Part shown: positions 6,660 through 12,510 of the stretch, piece by piece | Numbering within the stretch: position 1 is the first letter of the stretch | Layout: every line of letters begins with the position of its first letter | Assembly: GCA_016764835.1 (NCBI GenBank) | Contig: JAESRD010000087.1 | Coordinates: 1 to 12,510 of the forward strand | Length of the DNA: 12,510 bases | From: Paracoccaceae bacterium | GTDB lineage: Bacteria; Pseudomonadota; Alphaproteobacteria; Rhodobacterales; Rhodobacteraceae | Direction: 5' to 3' | Notes under the pieces: model-generated | Seen by the model: only the letters and a program-made list of their open reading frames with translations | Databases searched by the model: none | What the model was told of the DNA's origin: nothing | Position numbers and translations under genes: made by a program

Positions 6660-7823
6660 ATGAAACGGGTGATGGGCATTATGGTGCGGCTACTTTTGGT
6701 TTCGGTGATAATTCTCGGCGCGGCCGCCATTTGGAAACGCAATGACATTCGCCGCCTGCTGGCCGTCAACAGCCTGTTTGCCGAAAGCAAAATCGTTGCC
6801 AATTTTGGCGCTATGGGCACGTTGTTCTTCTCTGCCGACATGACCCGTGGCCCCGGCCCGGTATCAGAGCTACCGCTGGGCGAAACCTACGCGCTGCCGC
6901 CCGAAGTGGAGGCATGGATCGACACCCGCTCTGTCACATCGCTGGTCGTGCTCAAAGACGGCGCTTTGGTGCATGAGAGCTACTACCAAGGCACCGCCCC
7001 CGGCGATTTGCGGATTTCATGGTCGGTAGCCAAGAGCTTCTTGTCAGCGCTTACCGGCATTCTGATTGAGAACGGCACGATCGAAGGCCTCGACATACCT
7101 GTCACTCAACATGCGCCGCAGTTGATCGGCAGCGCCTATGATGGCGCGACGCTGGGCAATGTCATGCATATGGCCTCAGGCGTGGCGTTTAACGAAGATT
7201 ATATCGACTTCAGCTCAGACATAAACCGTATGGGCCGGGTGCTCGCACTTGGCGGCGCACTTGATGACTTTGCCGCTGGGCTAACAGAGCAGGTCGCCCC
7301 TCCGGGCACCCAATGGCATTATGTCTCCATCGACACCCATGTCATCGGCATGGTGCTGCGCGGCGCGACTGGCCGCTCTATCCCTGACCTGTTGCAAGAA
7401 TATCTGCTCTGGCCGCTCGGGCTTGAGGCCGACCCCTATTATGTGGCCGACGGCAAGGGAGTTGCCTTCGTGCTTGGCGGGCTCAACCTGACCACCCGCG
7501 ACTATGCCCGCTTTGGCCAGATGATCGCGCAGGGTGGCATGTGGCAAGGCGCGCAGATTGTGCCAAATGACTGGATCGCGATTTCGACCATCCCTACCGC
7601 GCCAACAGCGGCTGACGAATCTGGCTACGGGTTACAATGGTGGATCCCGCAAGGCTGGCCGGCCGGTGAGTTTATTGCCCGCGGGGTCTATGGCCAATAT
7701 ATCTATATTAACCAGAACCTTGGCGTGGTTATTGCCACCAATGCAACCGACCGTGGCTTTACCGAAGACGGCGTTGCCGCACAAAATGAAGCGGTGTTTA
7801 GGCTGATTGCTGACGCGCTATAG
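6660..7823 (+). CDS. Membrane-anchored beta-lactamase-family serine hydrolase
   Basis: 387 aa. Residues 1-10 are basic and about 11-24 are hydrophobic (LLLVSVIILGAAAI) with no lipobox, which suggests a signal anchor holding a periplasmic enzyme. The catalytic domain is of the beta-lactamase class C/EstB/NylB (6-aminohexanoate-dimer hydrolase-like) type: nucleophile and general base in S122-V-A-K125 (SxxK), second motif Y221-x-S223 (WHYVSIDTH), and a glycine-rich RGVYGQ (341-346) where the third KTG-like motif would fall. The LTTRDYARFGQMIAQGG and NDWIA segments are common in this family. The substrate cannot be read from sequence; esterase, amidase or peptidase action on cell-wall or small substrates is possible, and antibiotic resistance is not implied. 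It starts 67 nt after pth and may be co-transcribed. Its stop overlaps the convergent DUF2478 gene. Confidence 0.88.
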   Translation: MKRVMGIMVRLLLVSVIILGAAAIWKRNDIRRLLAVNSLFAESKIVANFGAMGTLFFSADMTRGPGPVSELPLGETYALPPEVEAWIDTRSVTSLVVLKDGALVHESYYQGTAPGDLRISWSVAKSFLSALTGILIENGTIEGLDIPVTQHAPQLIGSAYDGATLGNVMHMASGVAFNEDYIDFSSDINRMGRVLALGGALDDFAAGLTEQVAPPGTQWHYVSIDTHVIGMVLRGATGRSIPDLLQEYLLWPLGLEADPYYVADGKGVAFVLGGLNLTTRDYARFGQMIAQGGMWQGAQIVPNDWIAISTIPTAPTAADESGYGLQWWIPQGWPAGEFIARGVYGQYIYINQNLGVVIATNATDRGFTEDGVAAQNEAVFRLIADAL

Positions 7824-8348
7824 GCAAACGTTATCAAACGGATCGGCCTGCATCAGGCATTCGTCGATCCAGTTTTTCAAAGCAGCCTGACTATTGCCGA
7901 TCTTAGTCGCCGCCCCGTCGGTAAAGGTATCAAACGCTGGTTTGTTAAGACTGTTGAGCCCGACCACGACCGGAATATCACACATCACTGCCTCAGCGAT
8001 AATGTCGCGAAACCCGCGCCCCTGCGCTTCATGTTTGCCAAATTTGTTGATGATCAGCACATCAGCGCCTTGCGCCAGTTGCACCGCAACCTGCGCCACC
8101 GCCGTTTCCAGCGCCGAAATATCAAGCCTGCAGCCGCGCGATTGCGGCCCCAGATCTTGCGAAATCCGCAGGATCTTGCCGGTTGACAGCACTTGCACAT
8201 CCATATCGCAGGCGCCGTTTTTCTCGCGTTCAGTGTTTATCTGCACAACACCGCAAACCCGCAAGCCGCGCGCCGTGAGGTGCTTTGCCAGTGCGGCAAG
8301 AGCGAGGTCAGTATCGCCGCGCCCCGGCGCCATAATGTAGCCAATCAT
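7818..8348 (-). CDS. DUF2478 family protein at the end of the nar operon
   Basis: 176 aa. Recognised as DUF2478 from ISQDLGPQSRGCRLD (63-77) and the Walker-B-like hydrophobic strand DVLIINKFGKHEAQGRGF (96-113). The family looks like a P-loop NTPase, but the N-terminal loop here (MAPGRGDTDLAL, 6-17) lacks the GK[ST] lysine, so nucleotide binding is doubtful. As I recall, such genes turn up near molybdenum-related genes, which fits the molybdoenzyme operon here, but no function is established. Six cysteines are scattered (32, 47, 73, 123, 164, 175). The start at 8348 is set by AAGGAC (8355-8360) 6 nt upstream; extending further would only run through ppiC in another frame. It follows ppiC by 58 bp. 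Its stop overlaps that of the convergent hydrolase. Confidence 0.8.
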   Translation of the reverse strand: MIGYIMAPGRGDTDLALAALAKHLTARGLRVCGVVQINTEREKNGACDMDVQVLSTGKILRISQDLGPQSRGCRLDISALETAVAQVAVQLAQGADVLIINKFGKHEAQGRGFRDIIAEAVMCDIPVVVGLNSLNKPAFDTFTDGAATKIGNSQAALKNWIDECLMQADPFDNVCL

Positions 8349-8406
8349 TGGCCTGTCCTTCAGTTTGGTTTTGAAGGCCGCCCCGGCACTGGGGCGACCC
8401 AAAGGT

Positions 8407-9222
8407 CTAGTTGCGCACTTCAATAATTTCGGCGTTAAGATCAACACCGCTAATCTCAGCCGCAGCGACAAGCTTATCAACAAAAACCTTTGCCGCCAAA
8501 GCCCAAGCTTGCTTCTCCATCGCATCAGAGATCTTGCCCGATACGGCCGAGAAAGGCAGCATGGCACCGGCGGCCAAAGCATCAAGCCGGATGATATGGT
8601 AGCCATGCCGGGTCAGTACCGGCTTGGCGCTGGTCTCGCCTTCGCTCAGCTGGCGCAATGCAGTTTCAAACTCAGGCACAGTATCGCCCGGCCCAAGCTG
8701 GCCCAGTGATCCACCGTTTGATTTTGAACCGCAATCGCTTTCTTGGCCTGCCAGTGCGGCAAAGCCCTTTGGCCGTTTTGCCAGCATTTGCATCAACCCA
8801 TCGGCCCGGATTTGCGCCTTGGTGCGCTCGGCCATGTCGCGCGGGTCGCAGGCGCAAAGAATGTGCGACACTTCCCATAGCGGCGGCGAGCGAAACCGCT
8901 CTTGGTTGGCCTCCCATTCTTGGCGCACAGCATCAGCGCTTGGCGGCTGGGGGTCAATCTCTTGGTCGAGAAGGCCCCGGATCAGGGCCTCCTCATCGGT
9001 TTCAAACCGGCCGGGGCCGACCGCTTCGCGCGCGGGCGCAAGCCCCCGGCTTTGCGCTTCTTGCAACAGCAGCGTGCGGATGGCGATCGCCTTGGCGGCT
9101 TTGCGCCAAGCAATGCCGGGTTTGCCGCGCGGAGCTTCGTGGTGCTGCGTCTCGGCGGCAACGACGGTGTGGGCAATGGTTTCACCATTAACCACAAGGT
9201 CAGGGAACAGGGCTGCATTCAT
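8407..9222 (-). CDS. NifM-like PpiC-type peptidyl-prolyl isomerase linked to nar
   Basis: 271 aa. An N-terminal helical region (1-110; VNGETI, then the helix KAAKAIAIRTLLLQEAQSRG) precedes a parvulin domain (about 115-215). Parvulin landmarks are VSHIL (118-122, with the first active-site His), ESDCGSKSNGGSLGQLGPGDTVPEFE with Cys164, and GYHII (207-211, with the second His). There is no signal peptide, unlike SurA and PrsA, so it should act in the cytoplasm. That is where NarG and NarH fold before docking to NarI. It resembles NifM, the parvulin needed for maturation of nitrogenase Fe protein, and similar genes follow narI in other Alphaproteobacteria. Its client is probably a Nar subunit, but this is inference. 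A Cys-Ala-Cys pair (123-125) next to the catalytic strand is unusual. GGAG at about 9231-9234 supports the start. It begins 24 bp after the narI stop. Confidence 0.9.
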   Translation of the reverse strand: MNAALFPDLVVNGETIAHTVVAAETQHHEAPRGKPGIAWRKAAKAIAIRTLLLQEAQSRGLAPAREAVGPGRFETDEEALIRGLLDQEIDPQPPSADAVRQEWEANQERFRSPPLWEVSHILCACDPRDMAERTKAQIRADGLMQMLAKRPKGFAALAGQESDCGSKSNGGSLGQLGPGDTVPEFETALRQLSEGETSAKPVLTRHGYHIIRLDALAAGAMLPFSAVSGKISDAMEKQAWALAAKVFVDKLVAAAEISGVDLNAEIIEVRN

Positions 9223-9246
9223 TTTGCGTTCTCCAATATGGCCAAG

Positions 9247-9951
9247 TTAACGTGGTTTACGGTCAGGCAGCGGCTCTTGGCGGCGCGAACGCACCACCTG
9301 ATAACCGGGCCGCCACAAATAACGGATCGGTGCCGATAGCATGTGAACCAGCCGCGTGAACGGGAAGATGAGAAAGATGCTCAGCCCCAAGAACAGGTGC
9401 AGTTTGAAGATAAGCGCCACTTCGGCAATATGTTCGGCCGCATTTGGCTGGAAAGTCAAAATCCCCTGCGCCCATGACATGAACTTGGTCATCTCGTGGC
9501 CATCAAGGTGCTGCAACGACACGAAAATTGTGCCCAAGCCCAGCACCAGCTGCATGAGCAACAGCGCCAGAATGGCAATGTCAGCAAAGCTGGAATTCTT
9601 GCGAATACGCGGGTCTGTCCAGCGGCGGTGGAACAAAATGCCGCCACCGACAAGCGCCATAACCCCGGCAATACCGCCAGCGACAACGGCCAAGATCTGC
9701 TTGGCGCCGTGGCTGATGCCCAGCGCATCAAAGATGCCAATCGGGGTCAGCAGGCCAACAAGATGGCCGCCAAGAATGGTCAAGATACCAACATGAAACA
9801 GCACCGAGCCCCAGATCAGCTGCTTGCGCCGCAACATCTGGCTTGATGAGCTTTTCCATGTGAACGGGTCGCGTTCATAGCGGATAATGGAGCCGACAAT
9901 CATCACCGTGATAGCGATGTAGGGGTATATTCCAAAAAAGAAATTATGCAT
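9247..9951 (-). CDS. narI: Respiratory nitrate reductase gamma subunit (cytochrome b)
   Basis: 234 aa, close to E. coli NarI. This integral membrane diheme cytochrome b oxidises quinol on the periplasmic side and passes electrons to NarH. Five hydrophobic segments are visible (about 4-23, 46-67, 85-107, 122-147, 179-198). The four heme-ligand histidines are present: His53 and His63 (LFHVGILTILGGH), and His185 and His203 (KLHLFLGL...RLVHML), matching E. coli His56, His66, His187 and His205. The C-terminus (IRYLWRPGYQVVRSRR) is basic and cytoplasmic, as in the family. The start at 9951 is fixed by AGGAGG (9957-9962) and the typical MHNFFFGIYPYI N-terminus; a longer in-frame extension to 10092 is only narJ read in another frame. 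It lies 11 bp after narJ. Confidence 0.97.
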   Translation of the reverse strand: MHNFFFGIYPYIAITVMIVGSIIRYERDPFTWKSSSSQMLRRKQLIWGSVLFHVGILTILGGHLVGLLTPIGIFDALGISHGAKQILAVVAGGIAGVMALVGGGILFHRRWTDPRIRKNSSFADIAILALLLMQLVLGLGTIFVSLQHLDGHEMTKFMSWAQGILTFQPNAAEHIAEVALIFKLHLFLGLSIFLIFPFTRLVHMLSAPIRYLWRPGYQVVRSRRQEPLPDRKPR

Positions 9952-9956
9952 TTGAG

Positions 9957-9962
9957 CCTCCT
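9957..9962 (-). promoter_or_regulatory. Consensus Shine-Dalgarno AGGAGG of narI
   Basis: A perfect AGGAGG (CCTCCT on the plus strand) lies 5 nt before the narI ATG, in the 11-bp gap after the narJ stop. It decides the narI start. Confidence 0.85.
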
Positions 9963-10676
9963 CTACTCTGCTGCCGTGGGCGCTGCGGCCGCCGGTGGCG
10001 TTACGGGTGTGTCCATGCACGAAAGCATGTCGCGCACTTGGGGGCAGCCCGCATTCGGATCTGGGCCAAAGCGGACTTCGCTTTCCTCCCAAACCTCGTC
10101 GAGCGCTGTTAGATCATTGGGGTCAATGTCTGGCTGCTCAAGCAGCTCTTCGAGCGCCTCTGTATTGGCTTGCGTGCCTGACAGCTGCAAAAGTGCGGCA
10201 AATACAGGCGCATAGCCGCTATTGCGGCGGTCAAGACGCACAACCAGCGCTTCCATAATATGCGCGGCATCGGCCAAGATATCTTGCGCAATATCAAAGC
10301 TTTGCGTTGACAGAAACTCCAACAGAACTGGCAGATGGTCCGGCAGCTCGGTTGAGATCGGGTCAAAACCGGCCTCGCGGTAGGTCTCAACCAGGCTGAC
10401 CATTGCCCCGCCCCTATCACGGCTTTCGCCGTGAACATGCTCAAACAGGTTGAGCGACAGCGTGCGCGAGCGATCGAAAAGCAGCACAAACTGCTCTTCT
10501 AGCTCGTAGATGTCGCGCGTGGCCAGCTCTTGCACCAATGGGCGCAGGTCGCGCCTAGCTGCCGAAGTTAGCCGGCTATCGGCAGCAAGAACGCCACCGA
10601 TCTCTGACATGGCTTCCTGCAATTCGCGGGTAGGGTAACTTAGCATCAGAGAAAATGATTTTAGCGTGCGGTCCAT
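9963..10676 (-). CDS. narJ: Nitrate reductase assembly chaperone NarJ (delta subunit)
   Basis: 237 aa, matching the family length. NarJ is a cytoplasmic TorD/DmsD-family chaperone that binds apo-NarG, promotes molybdenum-cofactor and FS0 cluster insertion and controls membrane docking; it is not part of the final enzyme. The signature block NLFEHVHGESRDRGGAM (76-92) is intact, preceded by the helix YELEEQFVLLFDRSRTLSL. Further conserved segments are LPDHLPVLLEFLS (111-123) and the late EVRFGPDP. The last residues (TPPAAAAPTAAE) form a low-complexity Ala/Pro tail. The start at 10676 follows GGAGG (10686-10690) lying inside the end of narH, and narH and narJ are one base apart, so translation is probably coupled. 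An in-frame upstream ATG at 10808 lies within narH and is rejected. Confidence 0.96.
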   Translation of the reverse strand: MDRTLKSFSLMLSYPTRELQEAMSEIGGVLAADSRLTSAARRDLRPLVQELATRDIYELEEQFVLLFDRSRTLSLNLFEHVHGESRDRGGAMVSLVETYREAGFDPISTELPDHLPVLLEFLSTQSFDIAQDILADAAHIMEALVVRLDRRNSGYAPVFAALLQLSGTQANTEALEELLEQPDIDPNDLTALDEVWEESEVRFGPDPNAGCPQVRDMLSCMDTPVTPPAAAAPTAAE

Positions 10677-10677
10677 T

Positions 10678-12201
10678 CTACATAGCCTCCGTTGGCATCT
10701 TGAGCGGCCGTTTAGACCCGCCAAAGAGGGAGCCCTTTGAGATGCCCGGCGAGCATCCATTGGTGTCAGTAAAGCCGCAGCCCCCGCGTAGATCATAGGC
10801 TTCCTCAACCTGTTCTCTATGCGTTGTTGGGATCACGAAACGGTCCTCGTAATCGGCCAAGGCCATGATTTTATACATGTCCTCGATCATCGCCGATGAC
10901 AGGCCAACCTTCTCGGCAATGCCTTCGTCGATCACGCCCTCAACGGTTTTGGAGCGCATATAGGAGCGCATGGCCAACATCCGTTCAAGCGCTGTGATCA
11001 CCGGCGCTTCATCGCCAGCGGTCAGCATATTGGCAAGGTATCTGACCGGAATACGCAAGGAGCGCACATCGGGCATCGCCCCGTTCATGCCGATAGCCCC
11101 GGCCTCAGCGGCGTTTTGGATCGGGCTGAGCGGTGGAATATACCAAACCATTGGCAGGGTCCGGTATTCTGGATGCAGCGGGAAGGCCACTTTCCAGTCC
11201 ATTGCCATTTTCCAAATCGGGCTCACGCGGGCCGACTTGATCCAGTCTTCGGGCACACCATCGCGCCGGGCGGCCTCGATTACCTCTGGGTCACTTGGGT
11301 CGAGAAACACCCCAAGTTGCGCGTCATAAAGGTCGCCCTTGTCAGGGGTGTTGGCGGCTTCTTCGATCTTATCAGCGTCATAGAGCATAACGCCCAGATA
11401 CCGGATACGGCCAACGCAAGTTTCGGAACACACAGTCGGATTGCCGCTCTCAATGCGCGGATAACAGAATGTGCATTTCTCAGATTTGCCGCTTTCCCAG
11501 TTGTAGTAGATTTTCTTATAGGGACAGCCAGACACACACATGCGCCAGCCGCGACACTTCTCTTGGTCGATCAGAACAATGCCGTCTTCTTCGCGCTTAT
11601 AGATCGCACCGGACGGGCAAGAGGCCACACATGTCGGGTTGAGACAATGCTCACACAGACGCGGCAGATACATCATGAAAGTATTCTCATACTCGCCATA
11701 AATCTCTTTTTGAATGCCTTCAAAGTTGTAATCCTGAGAGCGTTTTGAGAATTCTCCGCCGAGGATTTCTTCCCAGTTTGGCCCTTTCTCAATCTTCTCC
11801 ATCCGCTCGCCGGTGATCTTTGAGCGTGGCCGCGCTGTGGGAAATGCTTCCATTTCCGGCGCCGATTTCAGGTGATCATAGTCAAAGTCGAACGGCTCAT
11901 AATAGTCGTCAATCTCGGGCAGATCGGGGTTGCCAAAAATGTTGGACAAAATGCGCCATTTTGCGCCCTGCTTGGGGCGTAGCTTGCCGCCGCGTGTGCG
12001 TTCCCAGCCGCCGTTCCAGCGGTCCTGGTTCTCCCAATCGGTCGGATAACCGGTGCCGGGCTTGGTTTCAACATTGTTGAACCACGCATATTCGACACCT
12101 TCGCGGCTGGTCCAAACGTTTTTGCAAGTGACCGAGCAAGTGTGACACCCGATACATTTATCGAGGTTCAGGACCATGCCTATTTGTGCGCGGACTCTCA
12201 T
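10678..12201 (-). CDS. narH: Respiratory nitrate reductase beta subunit (Fe-S protein)
   Basis: 507 aa against 512 in E. coli. NarH carries electrons from NarI heme to NarG through one [3Fe-4S] and three [4Fe-4S] clusters on the cytoplasmic face. All four cysteine groups are visible: C16, C19, C22, C26; C183, C186, C191, C195; C216, W219, C222, C226; and C243, C246, C258, C262. Trp219 in KCRGWRMC replaces a cysteine and gives the [3Fe-4S] centre, as with E. coli Trp220. The insert between the first and second groups (about 30-175) and the C-terminal domain (PLHPEYRTLPMVWYIPPLSPI) are typical. The start has a GGAGG a few nt upstream and overlaps the narG stop by 4 bp (ATGA), implying translational coupling. 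Confidence 0.98.
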   Translation of the reverse strand: MRVRAQIGMVLNLDKCIGCHTCSVTCKNVWTSREGVEYAWFNNVETKPGTGYPTDWENQDRWNGGWERTRGGKLRPKQGAKWRILSNIFGNPDLPEIDDYYEPFDFDYDHLKSAPEMEAFPTARPRSKITGERMEKIEKGPNWEEILGGEFSKRSQDYNFEGIQKEIYGEYENTFMMYLPRLCEHCLNPTCVASCPSGAIYKREEDGIVLIDQEKCRGWRMCVSGCPYKKIYYNWESGKSEKCTFCYPRIESGNPTVCSETCVGRIRYLGVMLYDADKIEEAANTPDKGDLYDAQLGVFLDPSDPEVIEAARRDGVPEDWIKSARVSPIWKMAMDWKVAFPLHPEYRTLPMVWYIPPLSPIQNAAEAGAIGMNGAMPDVRSLRIPVRYLANMLTAGDEAPVITALERMLAMRSYMRSKTVEGVIDEGIAEKVGLSSAMIEDMYKIMALADYEDRFVIPTTHREQVEEAYDLRGGCGFTDTNGCSPGISKGSLFGGSKRPLKMPTEAM

Positions 12202-12510
12202 TCTGCTGCCTCCTTCGGGCTGGCTTCTTTGTCGAGCCAGTCGACGTTTTTCATCTTACGAACGACAACAAACTCGTCCCGGTTAGAGCCCACAGTGCCA
12301 TAATAGTTGAAACCGTAGGATTGCTGGGCATAGGCCCCGATCATGTGGGTCGGCTTGAGAATGGTACGGGTCACCGAATTATGGATGCCGCCGCGTTTGC
12401 CGGTTTTCTCAGAGCCGGGCACATTCACGATCTTCTCTTGTGCGTGATACATGAATGTTGTGCCGTCTTTGATCCGCTGTGACACGACTGCCCGCGCCGT
12501 CAGCGCGCCG
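12198..12510 (-). CDS. narG: Respiratory nitrate reductase alpha subunit, C-terminal end
   Basis: Only the last 103 codons are in the window; the rest, including the Mo-bisMGD and FS0 sites, lies past the right edge. The visible part reads GALTARAVVSQRIKDGTTFM, then an HAQEKIVNVPGSE segment, RGGIHNSVTRTILKPTHMIG, and ends with YGFNYYGTVGSNRDEFVVVRKMKNVDWLD. It matches the C-terminal cap domain of E. coli-type NarG closely, including the strongly conserved TVGSNRDEFVVVRKMKN block. NarG reduces nitrate to nitrite in the cytoplasm. Its stop codon TGA overlaps the narH start. Identification is secure; nothing can be said about the active site from this fragment. Confidence 0.96.
   Translation of the reverse strand, partial: GALTARAVVSQRIKDGTTFMYHAQEKIVNVPGSEKTGKRGGIHNSVTRTILKPTHMIGAYAQQSYGFNYYGTVGSNRDEFVVVRKMKNVDWLDKEASPKEAAE

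Noticed and set aside
8379..8396. 6-bp GC dyad (CGCCCC/GGGGCG) between ppiC and the DUF2478 gene
   Set aside because: The stem is short and no T-run follows on the operon strand, so it is not a convincing terminator or attenuator.
8349..8606. Longer version of the DUF2478 gene
   Set aside because: The extra 86 codons are a shadow of ppiC in another frame; AAGGAC before 8348 sets the start.

Overview
The window looks like a chromosomal segment of a heterotrophic, facultatively denitrifying or nitrate-respiring alphaproteobacterium, most likely near the Rhodobacterales. Supporting signs are a moderately GC-rich sequence with CGG/GCC/CTG-rich codon use, a two-domain Ctc-type L25 gene followed shortly by pth, a Pth with a long Pro/Lys-rich tail, and a nar operon that continues into a parvulin-type isomerase and a DUF2478 protein. 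The lineage is inferred from gene order and protein style only. I see no tRNA, rRNA, insertion sequence, prophage or CRISPR array.

Left part (1-4351): the 5' end of ychF (minus strand, cut by the window edge) diverges from trpA, the tryptophan synthase alpha chain. trpA converges on a membrane-anchored GGDEF-EAL protein, the two sharing a CTAG palindrome that supplies both stop codons. After a non-coding stretch of about 220 bp with a near-perfect tandem 16-bp repeat comes an lldD-like FMN-dependent alpha-hydroxy-acid dehydrogenase. It is followed by a small MORN-repeat protein that has an FNR-like dyad upstream.

Middle part (4352-7823, plus strand): rplY (L25/Ctc) ends at a clear intrinsic terminator. 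A cysteine-rich protein of unknown function, pth, and a membrane-anchored beta-lactamase-fold serine hydrolase follow. The hydrolase again meets the next minus-strand gene tail to tail at a palindrome (CTATAG) that gives both stops.

Right part (7818-12510, minus strand): a tightly packed respiratory nitrate reductase operon, read right to left: narG (3' end only), narH, narJ, narI, a NifM-like PpiC peptidyl-prolyl isomerase and a DUF2478 protein. narG/narH overlap by ATGA, narH/narJ are one base apart, and narJ/narI are 11 bases apart with an AGGAGG in between. NarG (Mo-bisMGD), NarH (four Fe-S clusters) and NarI (two hemes b) form the membrane-bound quinol:nitrate oxidoreductase, and NarJ is its assembly chaperone. 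The two trailing genes are plausible folding or cofactor accessories. The promoter and any narK lie beyond the right edge.

No plainly new multi-gene system is visible. The best leads are the PpiC plus DUF2478 extension of the nar operon, the cysteine-cluster protein between rplY and pth, and the repeat and possible gene remnant in front of lldD.
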